A stretch of 43,496 nucleotides of DNA from Clostridiales bacterium (GTDB taxonomy: Bacteria; Bacillota; Clostridia; Lachnospirales; Lachnospiraceae): the NCBI GenBank assembly GCA_029012085.1, contig JAQXLK010000248.1, forward strand, positions 1 to 43,496, read 5' to 3'. Positions 32,752-42,335 of this stretch are shown here, one piece after another; position 1 is the first letter of the stretch; every line of letters begins with the position of its first letter. Position numbers and translations under genes: made by a program. The notes below the pieces were generated by a model, which saw nothing but the letters and a program-made list of their open reading frames with translations, was not told the DNA's origin and ran no database searches.

Positions 32752-34137
32752 TTAAATTTCGGTATCTTCTATAGTTCCCACTTTCCTACAGTGCCCTCTC
32801 CAGTCAGCTTTATAAATAGCAGTTCCATATGTAATCTTCTTATTCTTTACCAAATATCCTTTTTCATTAAAATAGTATCTATATTTTCCAATTTTAATGA
32901 GCTTGCTTTGAACCCGGACACCATTTTTCTGGAGATAGTATTTTTTTCCACCTTTGGTAATCCACTTTTTCTTTTGAATCACACCATTTTTATCACAATA
33001 GTAATACTTATCATCAACCTTTTTAAAGCCCTTCGAACGTTTTCCCGCATTATTAAAATAATAGGTTTTGGAACCAATTTTGTACAGTTCGTTCTTCGCC
33101 ACAGCTCCATCCGCCTTTACATAAACAAGAACATTCCCTTTGTAGAGCCATTGACTTAACAACACATATCCATCTTCGTTCGCATAGTAGTCTTCACCAT
33201 CCACCGTAAACCAGCTTTTCTTCTTTAAAACACCATTATCATCAAAATAGTATTTTACCTTATCAATAGTTGCAAATCCTGTAACGCGATAACCATTCTC
33301 ATCTACATAGTACTTATTCTTGTCCAGGGTAAGCCATTTACTCTTTTGTAATGCCTCTGCTTTATAATACACAAAATGAATTCCATCAGCTGCCTGTTTC
33401 CAGCCTGTAAATGCCGGGTCCACCGATGGATCCACTGTTGATTGTTCCGGATTTTGCTGATCTGTGGATGGCTGTTCCGGAGTTGGAGCAACAATCGTTC
33501 CCCCTCCACCACCTATTACTAAATCATAATTTGCTGCACGTTCATAATAAGATACCGTCGTTGTGGATAAGGTTACAGCCCGATCCCAGTTAATAATGCA
33601 ACTGTTGGGATAATTTGCTTCCCCTACTGTAATTGTATTTCCTACACGGCTGATGACGAACACAGAATGTCCTATGGATAGTCTCACAATATCTCCTACC
33701 CGGATATCTGCCAATTGCTGCTCTGTCGTGATTGATATGGTTGTCCATGTGGTATCACCAAACACAGCATAACCAAGCTTGTTTGCGAAACCCATGCACT
33801 GGGTCGTTTTTCCTCCATGATTTGCATTCTCAAAATGATTACAAGTACAGCCATCACTTCCCTGAACATGAATACCTTTTGTTCCATGAAGTGTACATGG
33901 AGAATCTGTATATCCATCACTGTTATCCGTCGTCATCCCCACATGATTCCAGTATTTCCCCTGCGGAAACTTTGTCTTTAATGCCGTCACTTTTTCCTGA
34001 AAAGTCATCTCCACTGCATTTGCCGTCATAGGTTTTACAATACCGAACACCGATATCATCATAATAAAGGTAAATGTCACTGCGGCTTTGAACATATAGG
34101 AAACTCTCTGCTTCGTATCTTTTCTTTTGTATCTCAT
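32752..34137 (-). CDS. secreted CHAP-like protein with cell-wall/choline-binding-type repeats
   Basis: The 461-residue protein has a signal peptide (cleavage near TANAVE, residue 42). A Cys-rich N-terminal domain (about 45-205) contains KTTQCMGFANKLG and RLSIGHSVFVIS, whose Cys and His are placed as in CHAP/NlpC-type peptidases or amidases. A Pro/Gln linker (TPEQPSTDQQNPEQS) comes next. From about residue 250 onward are roughly nine repeats of about 20 residues of the glucan/choline-binding type, for example KYYFDDNGVLKKKSW and KTYYFNNAGKRSKGF. It is probably held on the wall or teichoic acid and may remodel peptidoglycan. Activity is inferred from two residues only. Confidence 0.8.
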   Translation of the reverse strand: MRYKRKDTKQRVSYMFKAAVTFTFIMMISVFGIVKPMTANAVEMTFQEKVTALKTKFPQGKYWNHVGMTTDNSDGYTDSPCTLHGTKGIHVQGSDGCTCNHFENANHGGKTTQCMGFANKLGYAVFGDTTWTTISITTEQQLADIRVGDIVRLSIGHSVFVISRVGNTITVGEANYPNSCIINWDRAVTLSTTTVSYYERAANYDLVIGGGGGTIVAPTPEQPSTDQQNPEQSTVDPSVDPAFTGWKQAADGIHFVYYKAEALQKSKWLTLDKNKYYVDENGYRVTGFATIDKVKYYFDDNGVLKKKSWFTVDGEDYYANEDGYVLLSQWLYKGNVLVYVKADGAVAKNELYKIGSKTYYFNNAGKRSKGFKKVDDKYYYCDKNGVIQKKKWITKGGKKYYLQKNGVRVQSKLIKIGKYRYYFNEKGYLVKNKKITYGTAIYKADWRGHCRKVGTIEDTEI

Positions 34138-34207
34138 ATTTTCTCTCCCAAATTATAATAAGTTTATGTTACATTTTTTCATTAGATTGTGTGTAACACT
34201 TTAAATT

Positions 34208-34236
34208 GATATTAGTATAGCGGATTTTTTTTAAAA
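34208..34236 (-). promoter_or_regulatory. probable promoter of the wall-binding protein gene
   Basis: On the minus strand TTGTAT and TATACT are separated by 17 bp within AT-rich sequence, about 75 nt before the start codon. The -35 is weak. Confidence 0.45.
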
Positions 34237-34297
34237 ATACAAATTAAATGCACCTATATTTTTTTCGTAGATACATAAATAACAGAATTTCACTATT

Positions 34298-34384
34298 GAC
34301 TTTTTTTCATTAAGATATAAACTTTCTACAAGAAATGGGTTTTCACCACACTTATTGTTGTGGCTTGCTCGTTTCTTTTTTTAT
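34298..34384 (+). ncRNA. candidate short RNA ending in a terminator hairpin
   Basis: On the plus strand TTGACT (near 34298) and a TAAACT-like -10 precede about 55 nt that fold as AAGAAATGGG with CTCGTTTCTT, enclosing CCACA/TGTGG, followed by T7. No plus-strand gene ends here, so the terminator has no other client. Either a small RNA or a lone transcription block between the two minus-strand genes; promoter spacing is only 16 bp. Confidence 0.4.
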
Positions 34385-34449
34385 TGCTAAAATATCATAA
34401 AGATATTTCTTCCGTTTATCAATACATCTTCTCCTATCCCGTTCTAAAT

Positions 34450-34476
34450 AAGGCTTGGTTTATACTTCCAAGCCTT
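34450..34476 (-). terminator. hairpin after uvrA
   Basis: AAGGCTTGG and CCAAGCCTT form a perfect 9-bp stem with a 9-nt loop, followed on the minus strand by ATTTAG, a weak U tract. The 34138-34491 gap otherwise holds the promoter and RNA candidate described. Confidence 0.65.
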
Positions 34477-34491
34477 AGATTCGAATTTGAA

Positions 34492-37311
34492 TTATAACAT
34501 TTTCTCCAGATACTTTCCTGTGTAGCTCTTCTTACATTTCACAATCTCCTCCGGCGTTCCCGCTGCCACGATGGTCCCGCCACCGTCACCGCCTTCCGGA
34601 CCAATATCAATAATATAATCCGCCGTCTTAATGACCTCTAAATTATGCTCAATGACAATCACCGTATTACCGCCATCGGAAAGCCGCCTTAATATCTCCA
34701 CCAGCTTGTGCACGTCGGCAAAATGCAGTCCGGTAGTCGGCTCATCTAATATATAAACGGTCTTACCGGTACTTCTGCGGGATAACTCTGTGGCAAGCTT
34801 CACACGCTGTGCTTCACCACCAGACAAAGTAGTGGATGGCTGTCCTAACTTAATGTAGCCAAGTCCAACCTCCTTTAATGTCTCAATCTTACGAAGAATA
34901 GATGGCACATTCTTAAAGAATTCACAGGCTTCATCCACCGTCATATCCAGTACATCAAAAATATTCTTACCCTTGTACTGTACTTCTAACGTCTCCCGGT
35001 TATAACGGTGTCCGTTACATACTTCACAAGGTACATACACATCCGGCAGGAAGTGCATCTCAATCTTCACGATACCGTCACCCTTACATGCTTCACAACG
35101 TCCTCCTGAGATATTGAAGGAAAATCTTCCCTTCTTGTAACCCTTTGCTTTGGCATCCTTTGTTCCGGCGAACAAATCACGAATCATGTCAAACACACCG
35201 GTATAAGTAGCAGGATTGGAACGTGGTGTTCTTCCAATTGGAGACTGGTCAATATCAATGACCTTATCCAACTGTTCCAGACCCTCTATTCCATCATGTT
35301 CTCCCGGCTTCGTCCTTGCACGGTTCAAGTCTCTTGCTAAATGTTTATATAAAATCTCATTTACAAGCGAGCTTTTACCGGAACCGGACACTCCGGTTAC
35401 ACAAGTCATCACTCCAAGAGGAAATGAAGCATCTATATTCTTTAAGTTATTCTGTCTGGCACCTTTGACGGTGAGCCAGCCTGTTGGTGTCCGTCTTTCT
35501 TCCGGAACCGGAATCTTAATGCGTCCTGACAGATATGCACCGGTAATGGACTTCTTATTCTTCATAATCTGCGCCGGTGTTCCCTGGGCAATGACTTCTC
35601 CACCATGCTCTCCGGCTCCCGGACCGATATCCACAATATGGTCTGCCGCCAGCATGGTATCCTCATCATGCTCTACTACAATCAGGGTGTTACCCAAATC
35701 CCGCAGGTGTTTCAAGGTTGCAATCAGCTTGTCATTGTCTCTTTGGTGAAGACCGATACTTGGCTCATCCAAAATATATGCCACACCAACCAGACCGGAA
35801 CCAATCTGTGTCGCCAGACGGATTCGCTGTGCCTCTCCTCCGGATAAGGTTCCCGTTGCCCGGTAAAGTGCCAGATAGTTAAGGCCTACATCCAATAAAA
35901 ACTGCAGTCTTGCCTTTACTTCCTTTAAAATTCCGCCGCCGATAAACTGCTGGCGGTCTGTAAGCTCCATATTCTCCAAAAATGCCAGCAGCTTATCAAT
36001 GGACATGGTGGTCATTTCATAAATATTCTTACCCCCTACCGTAACTGCCAGCGACTCCTGCTTTAATCTCTGTCCATGACAGTCATCACATGGGGTAAAT
36101 GTCATAAAACTTTCATATTCTTCTTTCATGGAACCATTACCGGCCTCCCGATAACGTCTCTGCACATTGCGTATCAACCCTTCAAAAGCAACATCATACA
36201 CGCCTTCTCCGCGCTGTCCTTTATAATGCACCTTAACCTCATGTCCATTAGTTCCGTAAAGAATAATATTCCTTGCCTCCTCTGACATCTGGTTAAATGG
36301 TGTATTCAAATCAAAGCCATATTCTTCTGCTAACGCATCCAGAATGGCTCTCGTATATGACTTCTTGTCGGTACAGGACTGCCATCCAATCACCACAATG
36401 GCTCCGTCCGCAATGGATAAGTTCTGATCCGGTATCATCAAATCCAAATCAAATTCCATCTTGTATCCCAGACCAAAGCAGGATGGACATGCACCAAATG
36501 GATTATTGAAGGAAAAGCTTCTCGGCTCAATCTCGTCAATACTGATTCCACAATCCGGGCAGGAAAAGCTGGAACTCATATTCATCGGCTTGCCGCCAAT
36601 GACATCCACTACCATAATACCTTCTGCCAGCTTCATTACCGCCTCAATGGAATCATTTAAACGGCGTTCCATACCTTCCTTTACCACAAGACGGTCTACC
36701 ACGATAGAGATATCGTGCTTCTTATTCTTATCCAACTCTATCTCTTCTGATAAATCATAAAGGGAACCATCCACCAATACCCGGACATAACCACTCTTCT
36801 TCGCCTGGGCAAGCACCTTCTCATGGCGTCCCTTCCGCCCTCTGACAACCGGTGCTAACAACTGAAACTTCGTCCCTTCCGGAAGCTCCATCACAGCATC
36901 TACCATCTGGTCTACGGTCTGCCGCTTAATCTCTTTGCCACACTTTGGACAATGAGGCACACCGATTCTGGCATACAAAAGACGCAGATAATCATAAATC
37001 TCCGTTACCGTTCCCACAGTCGAACGTGGATTGCGGTTGGTGGACTTCTGGTCAATGGAAATGGCCGGGGATAAACCTTCTATCTTCTCCACATCCGGCT
37101 TCTCCGCCTGACCTAAAAACTGTCTTGCATACGAAGACAACGATTCCATATAGCGGCGCTGTCCTTCTGCATATATGGTATCAAATGCAAGAGAAGACTT
37201 ACCGGAACCGGAAAGACCGGTCAGTACAACTAATTCGTCTCTTGGAATCTTAATATCTATATTCTTTAAATTATGCTCTTTGGCACCTTTGATTGTAATG
37301 TATTGCTTCAT
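34492..37311 (-). CDS. uvrA: excinuclease ABC subunit A
   Basis: The 939-residue damage-recognition ATPase of nucleotide excision repair has two ABC modules. The first Walker A is [12 protein letters not shown] (about 32-43) and the second is [12 protein letters not shown] (near 640). Two signature motifs, [12 protein letters not shown] and [12 protein letters not shown], are present. The zinc modules are CPKCGKE (first) and CEACKGDG with CEVCNGH (C-terminal). Length is normal for bacterial UvrA. It is transcribed alone, uvrB not being adjacent, from an extended -10 promoter. Confidence 0.98.
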   Translation of the reverse strand: MKQYITIKGAKEHNLKNIDIKIPRDELVVLTGLSGSGKSSLAFDTIYAEGQRRYMESLSSYARQFLGQAEKPDVEKIEGLSPAISIDQKSTNRNPRSTVGTVTEIYDYLRLLYARIGVPHCPKCGKEIKRQTVDQMVDAVMELPEGTKFQLLAPVVRGRKGRHEKVLAQAKKSGYVRVLVDGSLYDLSEEIELDKNKKHDISIVVDRLVVKEGMERRLNDSIEAVMKLAEGIMVVDVIGGKPMNMSSSFSCPDCGISIDEIEPRSFSFNNPFGACPSCFGLGYKMEFDLDLMIPDQNLSIADGAIVVIGWQSCTDKKSYTRAILDALAEEYGFDLNTPFNQMSEEARNIILYGTNGHEVKVHYKGQRGEGVYDVAFEGLIRNVQRRYREAGNGSMKEEYESFMTFTPCDDCHGQRLKQESLAVTVGGKNIYEMTTMSIDKLLAFLENMELTDRQQFIGGGILKEVKARLQFLLDVGLNYLALYRATGTLSGGEAQRIRLATQIGSGLVGVAYILDEPSIGLHQRDNDKLIATLKHLRDLGNTLIVVEHDEDTMLAADHIVDIGPGAGEHGGEVIAQGTPAQIMKNKKSITGAYLSGRIKIPVPEERRTPTGWLTVKGARQNNLKNIDASFPLGVMTCVTGVSGSGKSSLVNEILYKHLARDLNRARTKPGEHDGIEGLEQLDKVIDIDQSPIGRTPRSNPATYTGVFDMIRDLFAGTKDAKAKGYKKGRFSFNISGGRCEACKGDGIVKIEMHFLPDVYVPCEVCNGHRYNRETLEVQYKGKNIFDVLDMTVDEACEFFKNVPSILRKIETLKEVGLGYIKLGQPSTTLSGGEAQRVKLATELSRRSTGKTVYILDEPTTGLHFADVHKLVEILRRLSDGGNTVIVIEHNLEVIKTADYIIDIGPEGGDGGGTIVAAGTPEEIVKCKKSYTGKYLEKML

Positions 37312-37360
37312 TGGTCCGTCCTTTCCTTTTCTTCTTGTATTATCTCCCTAATCTTTACTG

Positions 37361-37370
37361 ATTATAGCAA
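37361..37370 (-). promoter_or_regulatory. extended -10 promoter of uvrA
   Basis: TGCTATAAT on the minus strand gives a perfect -10 with the TG extension, about 50 nt upstream of the start codon. No good -35 is present because the terminator of the next operon occupies that area. No LexA-type box was recognised. Confidence 0.55.
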
Positions 37371-37380
37371 ATACAAATAA

Positions 37381-37424
37381 AAAAGTACAGAACAAAATCG
37401 AATGTTTGTTCTGTACTTTTTTTA
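37381..37424. terminator. bidirectional terminator between the ABC operon and uvrA
   Basis: AAAAGTACAGAACA and TGTTCTGTACTTTT form a long perfect stem with A and T runs on both sides. Confidence 0.92.
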
Positions 37425-37440
37425 TAAAACGAAAAATTTC

Positions 37441-38115
37441 TTAAGACTCTGGTGTAATTTTACATTCAAGAACTCCTGCATCCATCTCATACACATGGTC
37501 GCAAAGCAGGCGGATATCCTCGCTGTTATGACTGGCAAGCAGAATTGTTTTTCCCTGTTCTTTTAACTCAAGCAGCAGTGTCCGCATCTCTTCCACCCCA
37601 TGTTTATCCAGCCCGTTAAATGGTTCATCTAAAATAAGGATTTCCGGATTTTCCATGATTGCCTGTGCGATTCCAAGTCGCTGGCGCATTCCCATAGAAT
37701 ACTTTCCTACCCATTTTTTACTTTCCGGATCTAATCCCACTTTTCGGATAGCGTCCTTAATCTCCTCATCTGTAATTTTCCTTTTTAACATTGCAAGAAA
37801 TTTCAAATTCCGGAAAGCATTGTAATTTGGCAGAAAACCGGGATTTTCAATAATTACTCCAAGATTTTGTGCCATATCCACATCTTTTCCAATCTGCTTT
37901 CCACTCACGGTAATCTTTCCGCTGTCCAAGGTAATAAAACCACAAATACATTTAAATAATACAGTTTTTCCACTTCCGTTCCGTCCGATAATTCCATGTA
38001 TCTTTCCTTTTCCAAAGGATACGGATACATTGTTTAAAACAGTCTGGGTGCCATACCGTTTCACTGCCTCTTCCACAGCAATTACAATTTCTCCCTTTTT
38101 GCTCTTTTCCATCAT
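37441..38115 (-). CDS. ABC transporter ATPase subunit
   Basis: The 224-residue ATPase has Walker A GIIGRNGSGKTVLFK (about 38-52), signature YSMGMRQRLGIAQ, Walker B ILILDEPFNGLD and the switch histidine in LLASHNSEDI. It resembles the CcmA/BcrA group of drug- and peptide-type transporters. The GGAGG site and ATGA overlap with the permease gene upstream show coupling. It would power the two membrane proteins encoded before it. Confidence 0.92.
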   Translation of the reverse strand: MMEKSKKGEIVIAVEEAVKRYGTQTVLNNVSVSFGKGKIHGIIGRNGSGKTVLFKCICGFITLDSGKITVSGKQIGKDVDMAQNLGVIIENPGFLPNYNAFRNLKFLAMLKRKITDEEIKDAIRKVGLDPESKKWVGKYSMGMRQRLGIAQAIMENPEILILDEPFNGLDKHGVEEMRTLLLELKEQGKTILLASHNSEDIRLLCDHVYEMDAGVLECKITPES

Positions 38116-38930
38116 ATTTCCTCCAATGCTTCAATGGTATAATGCTTTGATTTTCTTAGAATCAGCCCAGATAACACCAAACATCCAATTATTACAAATG
38201 CCGCCACATAGCCATAACTTACACCATTCTCCTTCCCGGTAAACACCGTCAATCCTGCCCAGGTAACCGGAGACAGATGGTGCATCAAAGTGCTATACGT
38301 CCAGGAAGAAATGTTTGAAAACAACACCCACGCCATTGCCATGGCAGGTCCAAAAATCCGGCTTTTAAACATGTTACCAAAGAAAATCAGCAGTCCCAGC
38401 AGCGTTCCAATTCCCGTATTTACTGCAAATGCCAGCAGACATGCCTTCAAAGGAGTATAGGACTCCAAAATAATTTGGGGAATAATAATCCCGGTAAGTG
38501 TATTACTGTCTGCACAGACAGTAAATATAGTGCCCCATTTCAATGACGGAGCTACATAAGGAATAAACATAATAATCGAAGCTGCTGCTACCAATAAAAA
38601 ATAACCGGCTGATGCCAGAAAAACATACAATATCTGCCCCATAAACCATTTTCTCCGTCCGGTACGTGTAAGGACAAACATCTGCTGGCTGTCCGTAAAA
38701 GGTGCATCACACAACAGCAGAATCAATCCAAAATAAAACAATAATCTAGTGATACCATCTGCCATCTGAAACGCAAAGAAATATGGTGTAACACTCAGCC
38801 CTAAATCTTTAGCATAGGTACGAATGGAATCTGTTCGGATATATGTAAATACCAGCACAGAAGCCAGTACCACATACACCCGATATGTACTTCCCCATTT
38901 TCTGAAATTCATCATGGCAATTCTAAACAT
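38112..38930 (-). CDS. ABC transporter membrane subunit 2
   Basis: The 272-residue protein has about six membrane segments and begins MFRIAMMNFRKWGSTYRVYV. The ATG at 38930 is preferred to a GTG two codons upstream because GGAGGGG is then well spaced. No sequence motif identifies the cargo. It overlaps the preceding permease gene by 8 nt and the ATPase gene by 4 nt. Presumably a half of the membrane channel with the 38923-39675 protein. Confidence 0.8.
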   Translation of the reverse strand: MFRIAMMNFRKWGSTYRVYVVLASVLVFTYIRTDSIRTYAKDLGLSVTPYFFAFQMADGITRLLFYFGLILLLCDAPFTDSQQMFVLTRTGRRKWFMGQILYVFLASAGYFLLVAAASIIMFIPYVAPSLKWGTIFTVCADSNTLTGIIIPQIILESYTPLKACLLAFAVNTGIGTLLGLLIFFGNMFKSRIFGPAMAMAWVLFSNISSWTYSTLMHHLSPVTWAGLTVFTGKENGVSYGYVAAFVIIGCLVLSGLILRKSKHYTIEALEEI

Positions 38931-39675
38931 GTTCACCCCTCCGTTTCATTCGGCGGTAAATACCCCTGTATAAAATAATTATGAAGCATATCGTAACCAG
39001 CAGCGCATATAAAAACTGCTGTCTTTCTCCGCCAAACAATTTATTATAACTAAAATAGATACATGACGGCATCAACACCGGGTTGCTCCAATACTTATTT
39101 GTCAGGGTAATGACAATATAATAAATCAAAACCGGAGTCGTCATCCCCACAAATACATTGGGAACAATAGCTGTTGCAAACAGTCCCAATACAGACAATG
39201 CAGAACCCAGCAGGCTGAAAATTAAAATGTTCCAGCTTATACTTTCAAATTCTGTGCCACCAGAAAATAGATTTTCCGTTGTTCCACTCTGAAAAACCAG
39301 ATACACCGACATCATTCCGCAAAACAGAACCTGTCCCAAAAACATACTGATATATCCACTAACAGCCGAAACAAAGGTCTTGGACACTGCATAAGAATGG
39401 ATACCATTCCGTATTACCATATAACGCATATAGTGATTCTTCACATCCATGCAGTAATCCAGCCCGCCTCCCACAACACAGAGCATATAAAACAATATTA
39501 CAAATCCCCCAAAGGTTGCCTCACTAAAACATTCTTCCAGAGTTGCATAACCATATCGGTCTTTCTTATAAGAAATCCCACTGACCAGCAACGCAAATGC
39601 CATACCCACAATACAGTAATAATATCTTCTGTTTAAAAAAAGGCGTTTAAAATCTACTTGTATGGTCCGTAACAT
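38923..39675 (-). CDS. ABC transporter membrane subunit 1
   Basis: The 250-residue protein has about six membrane segments, begins MLRTIQVDFKRLFLNRRYYY and ends with a basic tail (YRRMKRRGEHV). TAGGAGG precedes the ATG. The pair of small six-helix permeases with one ATPase resembles ABC-2-type peptide-antibiotic immunity exporters, but no specific relative is recognised. Confidence 0.8.
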   Translation of the reverse strand: MLRTIQVDFKRLFLNRRYYYCIVGMAFALLVSGISYKKDRYGYATLEECFSEATFGGFVILFYMLCVVGGGLDYCMDVKNHYMRYMVIRNGIHSYAVSKTFVSAVSGYISMFLGQVLFCGMMSVYLVFQSGTTENLFSGGTEFESISWNILIFSLLGSALSVLGLFATAIVPNVFVGMTTPVLIYYIVITLTNKYWSNPVLMPSCIYFSYNKLFGGERQQFLYALLVTICFIIILYRGIYRRMKRRGEHV

Positions 39676-39684
39676 CTTATCCTC

Positions 39685-40905
39685 CTAATACATTTTCTCA
39701 CCCGTAAAGGCATTGTAAACATCATACTTACTTTCATCTATTGTTACCTCTGTATCCCCAACAGAGGTTCCTGTCTGAATATAAGCAACTACCCATACCG
39801 GAACAGCCTGAAATTCCATTTTTTCTGCATCCTTTACGGTCGGCAGATAACACAGGCTGATTTCCTTTACTTCTACAGAAGTCCTTCCAGATGCCAGCGT
39901 TTTTAAATTAGAAACTGACTTTTCCAAAACATCAGAAAGCGGAACAATTGCGTGTGTATTTCCTGTCTTCTCTATATCAAACAAATTATTGGCATAAAAA
40001 TAAATTAAACCTTTCGATGAATACACTGCATAACCATCCGAATATGTACCATATCCAAAATCCTGTTTTTCCAAAGTCTGTTCTAACTGATATTTACAAA
40101 TCGGTATTTCGTCATATCCCTGCTGAAACTGAAAAAAATATGCTTCATCCTCCTTTGTGTATTCTGGTGCTTCCCCTGTACTCTGAAAATAAAAATCCGC
40201 TTCTGCTTCATGATATTTATCAAGGTAATGCTGTAAACTTTTCAAATCCAAAGAATAACAATGCATATCAGCTATCGATTCTACTCCACATTTTTTTAAT
40301 ACATTCTGCACTGACTTCCATGCTTCCTCCCATTTTCCAAATTCCAGCTCCTGCTTTTCCTTGTAGCAAAATTGTACTGCACCCTTTTCAAAAGGAAACA
40401 TTAATACATCCAATAAACGTGCACCATCATCTGTTGCTATCATAAGACAATTTGCAGCACTACCAACCCCGCTATAAGTATCAATCCACAAGTCATACGT
40501 CATTCTTTCTACCTTATCTTCAAACCCACTCCCATTATCCACGTTACATTCTATTTTATCCTCTTCGTATGGAAAAGAGCCGGCTTTCATCAACGTTACC
40601 GTATTTTCCCTCATTTCGTCATCAGAATAAATATGACGCGTAAGTGTCAGTTCCGGAGCCTCATTACTTTTCCTTTCTCCAGATACCAAAATACTGGCAT
40701 TAATTTCTAAATCATCTGTAACCTTCACTTCCAATTTTTCCGGCAGTTCAGAAACTGCCTTATCCTTAAGCATTGCCAGTTGAAGTTCCCATTCATAAGA
40801 GTCAGACAATTCCTTTTCTGTTGGATTACAAGAAACGCATAAAATCACACTAATACAAATTATAGATAATAAAACTCGAGCCACATTCTTCTTCCCCTGT
40901 TCCAT
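39685..40905 (-). CDS. secreted or lipid-anchored protein of the LytTR-linked ABC operon
   Basis: The 406-residue protein has an N-terminal signal with CISVILCVSCNPTEKE, which looks like a lipobox, though a cysteine at -3 is unusual. The remainder is hydrophilic, acidic and predicted to be outside the membrane, without a family I recognise; some repeats of E/K and aromatic residues suggest a two-domain binding protein, similar in layout to YycH/YycI-like or regulatory lipoproteins. GGAGG precedes the start. It is the first gene of the ABC operon and could sense or bind the transporter's substrate. Confidence 0.7.
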   Translation of the reverse strand: MEQGKKNVARVLLSIICISVILCVSCNPTEKELSDSYEWELQLAMLKDKAVSELPEKLEVKVTDDLEINASILVSGERKSNEAPELTLTRHIYSDDEMRENTVTLMKAGSFPYEEDKIECNVDNGSGFEDKVERMTYDLWIDTYSGVGSAANCLMIATDDGARLLDVLMFPFEKGAVQFCYKEKQELEFGKWEEAWKSVQNVLKKCGVESIADMHCYSLDLKSLQHYLDKYHEAEADFYFQSTGEAPEYTKEDEAYFFQFQQGYDEIPICKYQLEQTLEKQDFGYGTYSDGYAVYSSKGLIYFYANNLFDIEKTGNTHAIVPLSDVLEKSVSNLKTLASGRTSVEVKEISLCYLPTVKDAEKMEFQAVPVWVVAYIQTGTSVGDTEVTIDESKYDVYNAFTGEKMY

Positions 40906-40945
40906 CGCAACCTCCTTTCACTGCTCCTGTTTGTCCTACATCCGC

Positions 40946-40976
40946 ACTATAGCACATAAAAAAGAGGTTATGTAAA
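40946..40976 (-). promoter_or_regulatory. promoter of the lipoprotein-ABC operon
   Basis: On the minus strand TTTACA (40971-40976), 19 bp and TGCTATAGT (TATAGT at 40946-40951, extended -10). The long spacer suggests help from an activator; the LytTR regulator encoded upstream is a candidate. Confidence 0.5.
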
Positions 40977-41012
40977 AACGTGCACGAATTGTTACTTTTC
41001 GTGCACGTTTTG
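40974..41012 (-). terminator. terminator after the second GHKL kinase
   Basis: AAAACGTGCACGAA and TTCGTGCACGTTTT form a 14-bp stem; its downstream arm overlaps the -35 of the next operon. Confidence 0.85.
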
Positions 41013-41042
41013 TTAATCCCTCTTCAAATTCAATTTTTATTT

Positions 41043-42335
41043 TCAAAATTCCACTCTGGCTGTCACCCGGTTTCCGAACTGTTCGATTTCAAATATACCT
41101 CCATTTTTTTTCACAGTTTCCCTTACACTTTGCAGTCCTATTCCATGTATCCCCTTATTTTCTTTTGATGTTCTATTAAAGTCAATCTTTTCATCGACTG
41201 CACTATTTGTAACTTCTATTGTAAACCCGTCTTCTGATGGTTCTAATATCACTTCCACATATGCTTCCGCCTCTGAGTATCCAGCACCTTCTATGGCATT
41301 ATCCAACAGATTTCCTAAAACCCTTCCCACTTCAATCTCCGGTATCTGCAATTTATCCTCTATTCCACCCTGGACTGAGAAAAAGATATTTCTGCGCTCT
41401 GCCTCTATACACTTCAGGTTCAAAATCGCATCCAGCATAGTATTACCACAATGTATGATATGGTCTGTCCTATTAATCTGCTCCAATTCCTGATTAAGAT
41501 ATGCCCTTACGGAGGCATGATCTGAACCTTCCAGCATACTGCTTAAACAGACAACCGTATTCTTATAATCGTGAATCTGCTTCTGCCAATGTGCATATGC
41601 ATTTTGAGTCTCTGTCAATGACTGCTGTAATACTTTATTCTGCAGCTGTACAAGTTCTAACTGCTGCTGACTCTCGACCTTTTCTGTAACACTGAACAAT
41701 GCATACATAAGAAACAGTATCGTTCCTGCTGAAAGCAATAGAAATGACAAGGTTACTATTTCCGCATACCTTCCAGTGGTATTGTAAATCCAAAAGAACA
41801 AGAGCATTGCAATAATAACTGCACAGATAACCATTACGACTCTTTCAAATTTTTCATGAAAATAAACCTGCTCTTTTTCTCCCACAAGTCTATATGACAA
41901 TACTACCATTAATGCACATACCGTCTTCTCGATTACTATTATAGTCATCCGGTCCTGACCCATCTCTAAAAAGGCTGCCACTTCTGCACCACCAAAAAAC
42001 TGTACACAAAACATTAACAAAAGCTCCAGAATTGCAGATATGACAACATAAATAATTTCCCAAAACAACACCTTTTCCCACTTTACCTGAAAAATCCATC
42101 GAACAAGGATAAAAATACCACACAGAATAAGCATCGATTTAGCTGCGGATAACAATGCCTTCTGATCTAATACAAAACATACACTTCCCCATCCAACAGC
42201 ACAGACAAACATCTGCCGCCATTTTTTCGCAAAATTATCTTTTGCAGTAAATATTCCTATAAATGAAAATGCCATATTTGCATCTACAATATCCGCAAGC
42301 AATTCTACCAGTTTATACATATATGCTTCTATCAC
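41043..42335 (-). CDS. GHKL sensor histidine kinase
   Basis: The 430-residue kinase begins with GTG at 42335, overlapping the response regulator stop (GTGA). Residues 1-210 hold about six membrane helices, then a coiled region, the H-box HWQKQIHDYKNTV near residue 267, the N-box GNLLDNAIEGA and the G-box GIGLQSVRETVKKNGG. This AgrC/GHKL type senses peptides or membrane state. It is the intact counterpart of the frameshifted kinase at 2314-3647 and shares the segment RWIF after the third helix. Confidence 0.92.
   Translation of the reverse strand: MIEAYMYKLVELLADIVDANMAFSFIGIFTAKDNFAKKWRQMFVCAVGWGSVCFVLDQKALLSAAKSMLILCGIFILVRWIFQVKWEKVLFWEIIYVVISAILELLLMFCVQFFGGAEVAAFLEMGQDRMTIIVIEKTVCALMVVLSYRLVGEKEQVYFHEKFERVVMVICAVIIAMLLFFWIYNTTGRYAEIVTLSFLLLSAGTILFLMYALFSVTEKVESQQQLELVQLQNKVLQQSLTETQNAYAHWQKQIHDYKNTVVCLSSMLEGSDHASVRAYLNQELEQINRTDHIIHCGNTMLDAILNLKCIEAERRNIFFSVQGGIEDKLQIPEIEVGRVLGNLLDNAIEGAGYSEAEAYVEVILEPSEDGFTIEVTNSAVDEKIDFNRTSKENKGIHGIGLQSVRETVKKNGGIFEIEQFGNRVTARVEF

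Noticed and set aside
32689-33159. 156-codon plus-strand reading
   Set aside because: Antisense to the repeat region of the wall-binding protein; hydrophobic composition is a by-product of Lys/Tyr-rich repeats.
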